Shown here: piece after piece, positions 46,885 through 57,070 of the stretch
Layout of the letters: each line of letters begins with the position of its first letter
Position numbering within the stretch: the first letter of the stretch is position 1
From: Scheffersomyces stipitis CBS 6054
Lineage: Eukaryota > Ascomycota > Pichiomycetes > Serinales > Debaryomycetaceae
Direction: 5' to 3'
Assembly: GCF_000209165.1 (NCBI RefSeq)
Contig: NC_009042.1
Coordinates: 2,666,001 to 2,730,000, forward strand
DNA: 64,000 bases
Made by a program: the position numbers and the translations under genes
The notes under the pieces: model-generated
What the model saw: the letters and a program-made list of their open reading frames with translations, nothing else
The model's database searches: none
Told to the model about the DNA's origin: nothing

Positions 46885-48498
46885 ATGTCTTCCCTTAAAC
46901 AAAACCAGGCTACTGTAAACCAGGAATCGACTTCCGATATCGAAGTCCAAGGTGACGAAAACAAAATTGAAAGTTACCTTTACTTAGAGGGCTCTTGGTG
47001 GAAGCATAAGCACTTCAGATTTTTAAACTTATGTATCTGGCTCATTGCTTTAACTTCCACCAATAACGGTTATGACAGTAGTATGCTTAACGGTTTGCAG
47101 TCACTTCCAAAATGGAAACTAGATATGGGTAGTCCAGTTGGTCCTGTTTTAGGTGCTTTGAACAACGGTAATACCTTTGGTGTCATGTTGTCTTTCCTTC
47201 TTGCTTCATGGATTGCTGATAAATGGGGTAGAAAGAAAGCTATTATTGGAGGTTCTTCTCTTATGGTAATTGGTGCAATTTTACAAGGTGTTTCCACCAA
47301 CTTCGGTTTCTTCCTATTTTCAAGAATGGTCCTTGGTTTCGGATCTGGTATCGCTATTGTATCTTCGCCATCCCTTATCTCTGAATTAGCTTACCCAACT
47401 CACAGAGCTGTTGCCACCACTCTTTATAACGTTTTTTGGTACTTAGGTGCTATTATCGCTGCTTGGGTTACCTTTGGTACCAGAACTTTGCATAGTTCTT
47501 ACTGTTGGAGAGTGCCTTCTTATTTACAAGGTTTCTTACCTTTAGTTCAAATCTTATTCTTCTGGTTAGTTCCAGAATCTCCAAGATACTTGATTGCCAA
47601 TGGAAGAACCGAAGAAGCAAGAGCTATCTTACACAAGCACCATACTGGCAGTTCTGACGATGAGCGTGCCCATGCTTTGATCAATTTTGAAGTGTCAGAA
47701 ATTGAAGCTGCTTTGGAACAAGAAAAGCTTTACAGTAATGCTAAGTACAGTGATTTTTTCACCATCCCTTCTTTCAGAATGAGGTTGTTCCTTGTCGTTT
47801 GGACATCAGTTATTATGCAATTATCTGGTAACGGTTTGGTTTCTTACTACTTGAGTAAAGTTTTAATTTCCATTGGTATCACTGGTGTTAAGGAACAATT
47901 GGAAATCAACGGTGGTTTAAACATCTACAACTTGTTTGTTGCTGGTTTTATTGCTTCCAATGCTAACAAATTCAAGAGAAGAACATTGTTTATTACTGCA
48001 CTTTCAGGTATGTTCATCACTTACGTGATTTGGACAGTACTCTCAGCTATCAACCAGCAACGTGATTTTTCTGACAAGTCCTTGGGAAAGGGTGTCATCG
48101 CTATGATCTTTCTCTTTTACATCTTCTACAACATGGGCGCCAACGGTTTGCCATGGTTGTACATGACTGAAATCTTGCCATACTCACACAGAGCTAAGGG
48201 AGTTAACATTCACAACTTGGTCCAAACTTGGATCGTCATTTACAACGGTTTCGTTAACCCAATTGCTATGGATGCCATACAATGGAAGTATTATATTGTC
48301 TACTGTTGTATCATTGTCGTTGAATTGGTTGTTGTTTATTTCACTTATCCAGAAACATCCGGCTACACCTTGGAAGAAGTTGCAAGAGCTTTCGGTGATG
48401 ATGAAACCACTCATTTGAGATTCATCAACGAAACTTCTAAGGATAAGTTTGGCGTTGAACACGAAGAAAGCGTGGATATAGCTTCCAAGACTGTCTAG
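46885..48498 (+). CDS. MFS sugar transporter, lactose-permease (LAC12) type, 537 aa
   Basis: Proton-coupled plasma-membrane disaccharide transporter of the fungal lactose/cellobiose-permease group. Twelve hydrophobic segments are visible. MFS signatures are DKWGRKKA in the loop after segment 2, SRMVLGFGSG, WFLVPESPRYL-like VPESPRYLIANGR before the central loop, and YPETSGYTLEE at the end of segment 12. YNVFWYLGAIIAAWVTFGT and the cytoplasmic start with a charged 40-residue tail are typical of the LAC12/cellobiose-transporter branch rather than hexose carriers. Its codons are strongly biased to the set of highly expressed yeast genes (GGT, TTG, AAC, ATT/ATC). Divergent from a cytoplasmic beta-glucosidase, it most likely imports a beta-linked disaccharide. 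The exact substrate is unproven. Confidence 0.9.
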   Translation: MSSLKQNQATVNQESTSDIEVQGDENKIESYLYLEGSWWKHKHFRFLNLCIWLIALTSTNNGYDSSMLNGLQSLPKWKLDMGSPVGPVLGALNNGNTFGVMLSFLLASWIADKWGRKKAIIGGSSLMVIGAILQGVSTNFGFFLFSRMVLGFGSGIAIVSSPSLISELAYPTHRAVATTLYNVFWYLGAIIAAWVTFGTRTLHSSYCWRVPSYLQGFLPLVQILFFWLVPESPRYLIANGRTEEARAILHKHHTGSSDDERAHALINFEVSEIEAALEQEKLYSNAKYSDFFTIPSFRMRLFLVVWTSVIMQLSGNGLVSYYLSKVLISIGITGVKEQLEINGGLNIYNLFVAGFIASNANKFKRRTLFITALSGMFITYVIWTVLSAINQQRDFSDKSLGKGVIAMIFLFYIFYNMGANGLPWLYMTEILPYSHRAKGVNIHNLVQTWIVIYNGFVNPIAMDAIQWKYYIVYCCIIVVELVVVYFTYPETSGYTLEEVARAFGDDETTHLRFINETSKDKFGVEHEESVDIASKTV

Positions 48499-48628
48499 TC
48501 AATTTCTATGTTGAATTTCAATTCTATAGCTAGTCTATATCTGGTAATTAATTAATTCTGCTACACCAATATGAAGTTATTTGAGAAGTCAGTAAAGTAT
48601 CGTATCTTCACAAGTTATTTACAACTGA

Positions 48629-50521
48629 TTATAGGAAAAATTCCCAGATATCATCCCTAGTTAACTGTGATATGTCGTAGTAGGGCAGATAAGTTTCAAG
48701 TTCATACTCTGGCCTTTCACTGATGACCGAATTGGTCGTGGATGTGCTCAGTGTCTCCAAGTCATTCATAACATAACTTAGGATATTATTTACAAAAATA
48801 AACACGGTCTTACCAGCAATACTGACGCTACTAATTTTCCAAATGATGGGTTGGATGTCCTCGGTAATTATGTTCAAGAGCCAAAAAATATCATTAAATT
48901 TCTTGGATCTAGACTCGAATTCTTCATTAAACAATGCCTCGACTGTTTCCAAGGTGACAGTAGTTTTTTTGTCGCATTTGGTAGTCCTACCACTAGCCTT
49001 GTACGTATCCAAAAGCTCGAGAACTCCGAGAATAAGCACAATAGTGCTTCTAAACACTGCCTCCTTGATTTCGTGGAAATAAGGAGTGTACATCATGGTT
49101 GGTTTTTCGGCCTCGCCATTATAGAAAGTTAAGATGAGCGACTTGGAAGCTTGATAGAGTAGGAAGGAGAACTTGAAACATTCATCGCGCGTGAACTTGT
49201 TGGGCTGCAACATACACCGTATGTGTGATAAGCAGTGAACATAGGTCATGACGATGAGCTCTAAGTAGCGATCTTCTAAAGTTGACGTCAATCGAAGTTC
49301 AAACAGTTTACGAACAAGATCGTGCACTTCATCGATAGCTGTATCAATATCAACAAACTTGTTGTTCTTACACAGGTTTACGCGATCGTTGATCTTTCTT
49401 AGGACAGCTATTTTCGTACAGAAGTCGCTCCACTGATCGTAAAACATATGGGTGTCGATATAATCGTCTCTAATAAGTGGCTGCTGGCCCTTTTGGAAAC
49501 TTCGAAGTGTGTCTTCAAAGATGGTATACCTCCACATGCTCTTTACTGAGTTCGTATAGTTGACATCTCCCTTTCCGTGGATCTGGTCGATATCTCGATT
49601 CAATCCAGAGGATATGGCGAATACCACAATGTTTGAAAAAAGAGCTTGATCGTGTGATACAGACTCTTCGAAGTCGATATTGAAATCGTACTTCCTTAAT
49701 TCGTACAACAGAATAAGCGCCAAGAGTGTGGGGATGGAAGACCGCATATCTGGAGAAGAGAATATCAACGCCTTTGCCGTTGCTGCCAATATACATTTGT
49801 CCACTTTAATATTGGCATTGCTGAACGAAGAAATAACAATGATTGAAATGATAATGCTGAGGTGTACGTGCGAAAAGCCTTTTTTGAGTTTGATAGAGTC
49901 CAGAAAAGCGTCCTTTTCCAAGGCTGAATGAAAATACTCCATTGTCGATTTGGCGTCAAAGCATTGGCTGAACAAGTAGTTTTTCAGGAGGAACTCATGT
50001 ATGAATTCTACACAACTCGAAAAGTTAGGTAGCATCTTCGGCAAGCCTGCGATCTGGTCATCGAGAGAAGTAGGAGCTATAACGGAAGTGTTCCGACAAA
50101 CTGCTGTAGACATCTTTTCAATTTCCTCGCACGACTTGTCGATCAACTGGACCATTATAGGAAACTTATCTACATTAAATTTGAACAGCGACTTATGGCA
50201 AGTGGGCCCAAAGAATAGTCTACTTTCTTTGTTAGCCTTTGTATAGACGAATTCCGAAAGATCTACAGTGGACAGAGGAATTCGTGACATATCGCCAACT
50301 CCGTCAACCAACGAGAAGTTGATCTCCTCACGTATGGAACGCAGTCTCCCGTTCAGAAACGAAATCGAAGCTTCGTAGACGCACAAGTGAGCAGGGATCC
50401 TGTTCCTGATACAAGCAGAGCAAATGGGCTTCTGGCCATCACAGCGGAGCTTGCCACGAAGACAGGCCATGCAAGACTGTGGAGCCGATCTCTCGAGCTT
50501 TGCAACTCTGTTAAGACCCAT
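48629..50521 (-). CDS. Zn2Cys6 fungal transcription factor, 630 aa
   Basis: Binuclear zinc-cluster DNA-binding domain at residues 17-47 with spacing CX2CX6CX6CX2CX9C. The first half (CMACLRGKLRCDGQKPIC) is canonical; the last interval of nine is one longer than usual. The rest is helical and resembles the fungal transcription-factor middle region, with no second DNA-binding motif. It converges on the LAC-type transporter (130 bp between stops) and is divergent from the HXT2-type transporter over 2.84 kb. It is therefore a candidate local regulator of the sugar island. Its target and inducer are inference only. A Cbf1-type E-box lies 103 bp upstream of the start. It could instead control unrelated genes. 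Confidence 0.88.
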   Translation of the reverse strand: MGLNRVAKLERSAPQSCMACLRGKLRCDGQKPICSACIRNRIPAHLCVYEASISFLNGRLRSIREEINFSLVDGVGDMSRIPLSTVDLSEFVYTKANKESRLFFGPTCHKSLFKFNVDKFPIMVQLIDKSCEEIEKMSTAVCRNTSVIAPTSLDDQIAGLPKMLPNFSSCVEFIHEFLLKNYLFSQCFDAKSTMEYFHSALEKDAFLDSIKLKKGFSHVHLSIIISIIVISSFSNANIKVDKCILAATAKALIFSSPDMRSSIPTLLALILLYELRKYDFNIDFEESVSHDQALFSNIVVFAISSGLNRDIDQIHGKGDVNYTNSVKSMWRYTIFEDTLRSFQKGQQPLIRDDYIDTHMFYDQWSDFCTKIAVLRKINDRVNLCKNNKFVDIDTAIDEVHDLVRKLFELRLTSTLEDRYLELIVMTYVHCLSHIRCMLQPNKFTRDECFKFSFLLYQASKSLILTFYNGEAEKPTMMYTPYFHEIKEAVFRSTIVLILGVLELLDTYKASGRTTKCDKKTTVTLETVEALFNEEFESRSKKFNDIFWLLNIITEDIQPIIWKISSVSIAGKTVFIFVNNILSYVMNDLETLSTSTTNSVISERPEYELETYLPYYDISQLTRDDIWEFFL

Positions 50522-50623
50522 ACTGAAGATATATATGGAGTATTAAGCCACAAGAAAGACGAGCTTCATGAAGATAAAGACTTGACAAATCCACTGAAAT
50601 ATGGAGAGGATGTTCAATTTAGT

Positions 50624-50629
50624 CACGTG
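50624..50629. promoter_or_regulatory. E-box CACGTG (GTCACGTGAT) upstream of the zinc-cluster gene
   Basis: Perfect RTCACGTG on both strands, 103 bp upstream of the start codon at 50521. Confidence 0.45.
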
Positions 50630-52882
50630 ATATTCGCATCATTTTTTGTTCCCTATGAAAGAAAAGGAATTTGAAAACCAGTAGTGAGTCCAAATAGATT
50701 TGATAGATATCGCCTCGGTCGACTCGGTACTTGTTGAATGTAATGATGTAGACCGTTGGGTTTGATCACGGTTATTTTAATGAAAATCCGAGGCAGATAC
50801 GAGCTCTATTTGATATGCTCGTACTCTTGCCACTAACAACTAACTATGTGACCTGACCCGTCATGCAGACAGGCCTGAAGTCTTACAGTGTCTGCAGGGA
50901 CTAACCAAGCACTCCACAAACTCCACGAACTTGTCACCTTTGGGCGGCTCCCAGCGCGAAGAGTTCATTTCACCTTATACCAAGAGGAGCCGCGACTTCC
51001 TTACTCAAGTTTTTTATTTTTTGTAGGTCATGGTGCTTACAGTATTTTGATCGATTTTGGGAATTCCCCGACATTTCTGAGAAGGTTTGAGCATGGTTAT
51101 GAGGCTATCAGGAGGCTTTATCATCAGCAACCACGCCACTACCGAACAGGTTCACGGATATGATGTTGCAACCAGATCTGGTTCACACACCGAACCCACG
51201 CAGAAAGATTGACGTGGGACGGTGTCAGACCGTTTCTATTATGTATCGTAGAAAGATACGTCAGACATTATAGTTCGAACCACAATGGATCTGCAGAACT
51301 TACAGGCAACATATGTCAATATTAGATGTGGGAGAATATGATTATTGTGGAGTGCGCTACTGTAAAGCGAAAACCATACTACCTACCCCAGGAAATCACA
51401 ATTTCACCTGAACCTTGTACATGCAGTGAAACTTTGAAACAACGTATTCTGAACCGGGATGTAAATGCGATTGTCCGGAGAAGGCTACACATTCGGATTC
51501 CACAAATTGTTCCGAATGTGTAATATGGCAATAATTAAACCGAAGCCGATTGTTTGGTTGTTGAGGGGAAATCCTACAAAATGGTTGCATAAAAATACAA
51601 ATGTAACCTAGATAGATAACGGATTCTTCACAATTTTCTGGGAAGTATTTCTCTCGATCTTTCATTCCTATAGTTGGTTTGTTGAACTATATCTCTCGAG
51701 AGAGTGTATCCTCAGTAGTAGTTTTAGACAGAGAAGCAAAAGCTTTCCAGTTGCCAAGATAGTAAGAATCCTCCGAGAAAAAATTTGTCTGGAATGACAC
51801 ATGTGACAGTTGTGAACTGATAGCACTGAGTAATCGGCGCTTAACAATGCTATGGGTTACAAAAACGTTACCTGAGAAAAATGTCTGAGAATTGCAGTTC
51901 AAACACAAAACTTGTTCCGAGCTCATGCACCACTACATCATTCACGGCACGGCAGAATTGGCCTACATGTTGCCGGCTGGATTTTTCCTTCAAACGGAAA
52001 CCCAGCAACATTCAAAAAGAAATTCCTCTACTACGGTTATGAGGAATAAGCTTTGTAAATTTAGATTACTATTGAGCCAGGCTTCCTCATATTCCCACAT
52101 CTCTATTCAATGGAAAGCTGGAATCAAATTGGAAATAAGGAAAAATATTTTCATCTTTTTCAGTAAGAACTGCTTTGCAATTGACGAAAATTTCTCCGTG
52201 TGAAAAAAAGTCGGCGAATTTTTAATCGGTTGATGTAGCAACTAATTGTTTTCAAGACAGTGCGGAATATACAAAGTGAACTCGGATTAACCTGGTCCAT
52301 ATGTGAAGGATCGTTTACAATCGCTAACTAAAAATTACTCTTGGCTTCCAATTAGATTGTTCCGGGATGGCATTTGAAGATTGGGTATAAGCACTATGGA
52401 GTGGATAATTAAAGAGCCATACGATTTGCTAGCATACTGTTTACACTTACTATCAACAATGCAACCCATTATACAAAACGAAATAAGAATTTGTAATTTG
52501 ATTCGGAGGAACTTTTCGAGTATCTTCCGAGAGTCTGCCGATGAGGTAGAAAATTTTATTTTTTTATGGAAGAATTTCAAATATCTGCAGACACTATTTT
52601 TATGGCAGCTTCATTTTTAAGGAGCAATATAATTTTCCGTCTGGTGGCGGTGAAATATGGGGTCGAATACGATGAATAGATCGTTAAATCAGTAGTTAGA
52701 TTGTAAGTATAGCATGGGATGTATAACTGGAGTACATTTATTTAGTAAAATAAAAAGCGATAGCAACATGGTGTAATGAGCGAATTCACCCATTTAACTT
52801 TGCTACCCAAAGAAATATTACCGATCGGATAATTGTAGTTCCTCTTGCTACCTCGTCTATCTTCACAATTTTGTGGAATAAT

Positions 52883-52889
52883 CCCCCAC
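52883..52889 (-). promoter_or_regulatory. CCCCCAC (GTGGGGG) Mig1-like motif in the HXT2-type promoter
   Basis: The same heptamer as in the beta-glucosidase/LAC promoter, 476 bp upstream of the transporter ATG. Confidence 0.4.
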
Positions 52890-53278
52890 CTTGATAATCC
52901 TTCTTAGGAACAATAACCGGCGAGATGTGCGGGGCACGTCAGGAAACTTAACCTTGTCGCCCTAAATTGCCGTGAAGGAGAGCCATACGATGGAACTCCA
53001 AACTTTTATAGTACATATAGAGTGGAGTTTGTTTGGGGAAGTGGGACCATGGGTCAGGAATTTTGCCGAAAAAGGGCGGTTTTGTTCACTCCTAGTGCAT
53101 AATGCCTGTGTATAGACGATCAACTTGTATTAATGTCTGCATACCCCAAATATTCACAATTGACCCGCATCAAAAAATAATTCTATCTGACATCACGTAT
53201 GCAAATACAGTGAGGAAATCCATTCTTGCTGCCAACTCTTCGCCTTTTTACTCATCCTTGAAGAAGGAATCTTTGCAA

Positions 53279-53286
53279 TATAAAAG
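53279..53286 (+). promoter_or_regulatory. TATA box TATAAAAG of the HXT2-type transporter
   Basis: Begins 86 bp upstream of the ATG at 53365. Confidence 0.6.
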
Positions 53287-53364
53287 TAAGATGAAATTCC
53301 TCTTATTTTACAATGTTTTGTCAAGTCTTTAAGAAATTTACTCTATCGTATTTAATATTATATC

Positions 53365-54993
53365 ATGAGCTACGAAGATAAACTCGTTCAACCTGCCTTG
53401 AAGTTCAGGACCTTCTTGGACAGACTTCCAAACATTTACAATGTGTACATTATTGCATCTATTTCCTGTATTTCAGGTATGATGTTCGGTTTTGATATTT
53501 CATCTATGTCTGCTTTTATAGGTGAAGATGACTACAAGAACTTTTTCAATAATCCAGGCTCAGACATCCAAGGTTTTATCACTTCCTGTATGGCTTTAGG
53601 TTCTTTCTTCGGTTCCATCGTCTCTTCCTTCATTTCCGAACCATTTGGTAGAAGAGCATCCTTGTTGTTGTGTTCATTCTTCTGGATGGTCGGTGCTGCT
53701 GTACAATCATCTTCTCAAAACAGAGCCCAATTGATGATCGGACGTATCATCGCTGGTTTCGGTGTTGGTTTTGGTTCTTCTGTTGCTCCAGTTTACGGTT
53801 CCGAATTGGCTCCAAGAAAGATTAGAGGTTTTGTTGGTGGTATTTTCCAATTCTGTGTTACCTTGGGTATCTTGATTATGTTCTACATTTGTTACGGTTT
53901 GCATTTCATTAACGGTGTTGGCTCTTTCAGAATTGCTTGGGGTTTACAAATTGTCCCAGGTTTGGTTTTATTTGTCGGTTGTTTCTTTATTCCAGAATCC
54001 CCAAGATGGTTAGCCAAACATGGTTACTGGGATGAAGCAGAATTCATCGTTGCCCAAATTCAAGCTAAGGGTAATAGAGAAGACCCAGACGTGTTGATTG
54101 AAATCTCCGAAATCAAGGACCAAATTTTGATTGAAGAAAACCTCAAGAGTTTCGGTTACGTTGACTTATTCACCAAGAAGTATATCAGAAGAACTTTAAC
54201 TGCCATATTTGCTCAAATCTGGCAACAATTGACCGGTATGAATGTCATGATGTACTATATTGTCTACATTTTCAACATGGCCGGTTACTCTAACAACGCA
54301 AACTTGGTTGCCTCTTCCATCCAATACGTCTTGAACACTGCTGCAACTGTTCCAGCTTTGTTTTTAATGGATTACATTGGTAGAAGAAGATTGTTGATTG
54401 GTGGTGCCATCATGATGATGATTTTCCAATTTGGTGTTGCTGGTATCTTAGGTAAATACTCCGTCCCCGTTCCAGGCGGTCTTCCAGGTAACCCAACTGT
54501 CACCATCCAAATCCCAGAAGATAACAAGTCAGCTGCTAGAGGTGTTATTGCTTGTTGTTACTTATTCGTTGTATCATTCGCTCTGAGTTGGGGTGTCGGT
54601 ATCTGGGTCTACTGTTCAGAAGTTTGGGGTGACTCTGCTTCCAGACAGAGAGGTGCTGCTGTTTCAACTGCTGCCAACTGGATTCTTAACTTTGCTATTG
54701 CCATGTACACTCCATCTTCCTTCAAGAATATCACCTGGAAGACTTACATCATCTACGCCGTCTTCTGTCTTGTTATGGCAATCCATGTCTACTTTGGATT
54801 CCCAGAAACCAAGGGCAAGCGTTTGGAAGAAGTCGGACAAATGTGGGACGAAAATGTTCCCGCATGGAGATCTTCCAGCTGGCAACCAACTGTTCCATTG
54901 TTGTCAGATGCCGACTTGGCACACAAGATGGATGTTTCCCACAAGGAAGAGCAATCTCCAGATGCCGAGTCAAGTTCTGAGGAAAAGCCTTAA
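53365..54993 (+). CDS. MFS sugar transporter of the Scheffersomyces HXT2.x type, 542 aa
   Basis: Plasma-membrane sugar porter with twelve membrane segments. Signatures are FGFDISSMSAFIG in segment 1, EPFGRRAS after segment 2, GRIIAGFGVGFGSS, PESPRWLAKHG before the central loop and QIWQQLTGMNVMMYY in segment 7. DYIGRRRLLIGG after segment 8 and FPETKGKRLEEVGQMW after segment 12 complete the set. The start MSYEDKLVQPALKFR and overall sequence match the HXT2/GXF-like group of CUG-clade yeasts, members of which carry glucose, xylose or cellobiose and often lie beside beta-glucosidase genes. The Glu/Ser-rich C-terminal tail is cytoplasmic. Codon use is that of a highly expressed gene. Which HXT2 number this is, and its substrate, cannot be fixed from sequence. 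Confidence 0.92.
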   Translation: MSYEDKLVQPALKFRTFLDRLPNIYNVYIIASISCISGMMFGFDISSMSAFIGEDDYKNFFNNPGSDIQGFITSCMALGSFFGSIVSSFISEPFGRRASLLLCSFFWMVGAAVQSSSQNRAQLMIGRIIAGFGVGFGSSVAPVYGSELAPRKIRGFVGGIFQFCVTLGILIMFYICYGLHFINGVGSFRIAWGLQIVPGLVLFVGCFFIPESPRWLAKHGYWDEAEFIVAQIQAKGNREDPDVLIEISEIKDQILIEENLKSFGYVDLFTKKYIRRTLTAIFAQIWQQLTGMNVMMYYIVYIFNMAGYSNNANLVASSIQYVLNTAATVPALFLMDYIGRRRLLIGGAIMMMIFQFGVAGILGKYSVPVPGGLPGNPTVTIQIPEDNKSAARGVIACCYLFVVSFALSWGVGIWVYCSEVWGDSASRQRGAAVSTAANWILNFAIAMYTPSSFKNITWKTYIIYAVFCLVMAIHVYFGFPETKGKRLEEVGQMWDENVPAWRSSSWQPTVPLLSDADLAHKMDVSHKEEQSPDAESSSEEKP

Positions 54994-57070
54994 ACTAAAT
55001 TGATATGAATAAACCTGTTGCAACAGTTGTGTGAAGTCAATTGTTCACGTCTTACAATAATGTCTTTATGAAATGCTTTAAACAATGTGCTATATTAATT
55101 TATCTGTTTACTATCTTCTGTAGTACTTCATATACATCCATTATCGAAGATACTCTTCGTAAACCAATACCCTAATCTCGCCTGTACTCCACTGATTGCT
55201 GCTCTGCTTTAGGTCCCTTCGACACTTACTTTTTGTTCTCGAATATATGACTTGTTCATCGCCCTACCACCTACCGAATCATTGGTCCGCAATAAACTGT
55301 GAGCTATTCTTGCCAATAACCCCACGCAAGATTCATACCAAACTTTTACTTCCATTTCCTATTCTGTTCTCAGATAGTTTAGTCTTGTGACCCCATAATA
55401 ACTAGTGCTTATCAATTCAGGGCCATGAAATACACAAATTGCTCCTCATTCTCTGAAACTATCTTCCATTTTGTTTTGCTGATGGGTACACATCCCTTTG
55501 CTTCACTCCATTTTGGAAGAAAGTGGACAGCAATCATCTGAATTCACTACACCATACTCAACAGTTCTGTCCCTGCAGTCAATCGTGTCCTCATTTCTGC
55601 AGATACAAATGGAAGCTAGAGCACACAAACTGTTTGTAGGGCGAAGAACTAAATAAATAAACCACCAGCTTAAACGCCTCAAAGCCGATAGTTCTGTTGC
55701 TATGGAAACTGGTGCAGTTCATATACCAACGGATAATGTCTAATACTTGAGCATCCCACTGGTTGTTAAAAAATTAATGTGTCTTTCATCCTCGACCAGT
55801 TCCTACAATTCCAAATCAGTTATCGGTGATCACAAATACACCTCTTCGAGGGATAAGCCCTATTTTCTACAGGTATTCCCAGTCTAGCATATTTCATATC
55901 GAATGAGCATCGTAAGTAGACACACAAGAATTCATTACATGTAGGTTATTTTCAACTTATCAATCAATAGTATTGAGATGTGATATAATCCTTCCATATT
56001 CTTCTTGAGATAACTTAATAGTCATTATATTTTTTGCATTTGAAAAAGCAGCGTTCAACGTCTGTAGTGTGAATAACATCTATCTCCGATGTAGTGGCGC
56101 GCACCTATTCGAAATATTAATATTTGTGCTTTCCGTATCACCCAGCTTACCTTCAAGATATATGGGTTTATCGAAACATGGAACCGAATAGGTAAGAAAA
56201 CAGATCAGGTCATGGCACAATTTCCGAAGGTGGCGGCTTGTGTCAAAAATAGGCTCCAAATTGCATTACAAGGGTTCCATTAAATCTCAATCCAGTAGGC
56301 CATCTTGTGTAAATCCTATACTCAATGATCGATTTTCAGAGGCTTACTTCTTGTCCATGACTGTCTCGACCCTTGATTGAGCAACTGGAAGGTTCGTGTA
56401 ATCATACACCCACTACAAAAATGATAGAAATCGAAGAGGTTAGGCACTGAATCTTATTTAAAGTTGAATTCGAACATTTCAAGCTTGGATAAATCTATGA
56501 CATAATTAAGGGGTCCGTCAAAAGCTGTCAACAAAAATAAAATCCCTGGGACCCTTCGTCAAGTTCACATCTTGTTGGAGATTGCCTATAATTTCACCTA
56601 GATCAGGCAATTTTCAGCTTATACACAAAAAGCAAATACTTTGTGAATTTTGCATTTGTGAATTTAATTTGTGGGATTTCGGGCAGTGAATGAGTTTCAT
56701 TCATTGCAATTGTCTTTATTTGAACAGCAGCGATGGCTCCTTGCATTTTGAGCCGAGTCAGTTGGAATCTATCAATTACTTTCTTGGCAGATAAGTTGCA
56801 TAGGAGATCTATTTGTGGTTCGTTTTTCTGCTTTTACGGAAGAGCCTTCTACGGGAAATTATGCCAAAATGCCTATTTGCACCAAATCTGTTCGAAAGAG
56901 TGGGCAATGTTGGAGGATGTTTGCTGCGGAAACATCACTAGTTGGATCTAAATGCTGTGATGTTGGATTACTAAACAATAGGTTTTCTCTTGTATAAATA
57001 CCATGTTATTGCCTTGCTTTGGAGATGTGTATTTTCAAACTATCTAAGTCATCAAGTCTTTCTAGTTAGA
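54994..57070. other. intergenic, HXT2-type 3' flank and upstream region of the adhesin-like gene
   Basis: 2.08 kb, AT-rich, no supportable gene. Two overlapping short frames at 56733-56997 have no recognised family. The TATA box of the adhesin-like gene is at 56993-57000. Confidence 0.5.
56993..57000 (+). promoter_or_regulatory. TATA box TATAAATA of the adhesin-like gene
   Basis: Begins 78 bp upstream of the ATG at 57071. Its presence inside the upstream in-frame extension (open to 56990 from a TTG) supports the downstream ATG as the real start. Confidence 0.6.

Larger units (their letters stand above)
50522..53364. promoter_or_regulatory. 2.84-kb divergent region between regulator gene and HXT2-type transporter
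   Basis: No supportable gene on either strand. Short frames (50888-51163, 51892-52203, 52335-52620) have no family resemblance. It contains a CACGTG box near the regulator, a 12-bp palindrome at 51692-51703 (TCTCTC/GAGAGA), small inverted repeats near 51220-51270, a CCCCCAC motif at 52883-52889 and a TATA box before the transporter. Confidence 0.55.

Noticed and set aside
51240..51300. TTCGAACC sequence as a possible tRNA T-arm
   Set aside because: No acceptor, D-arm or anticodon stem can be formed around it on either strand.
56990..57070. 27-residue upstream extension of the adhesin-like protein
   Set aside because: It starts with TTG, overlaps the TATA box and would bury the signal peptide.
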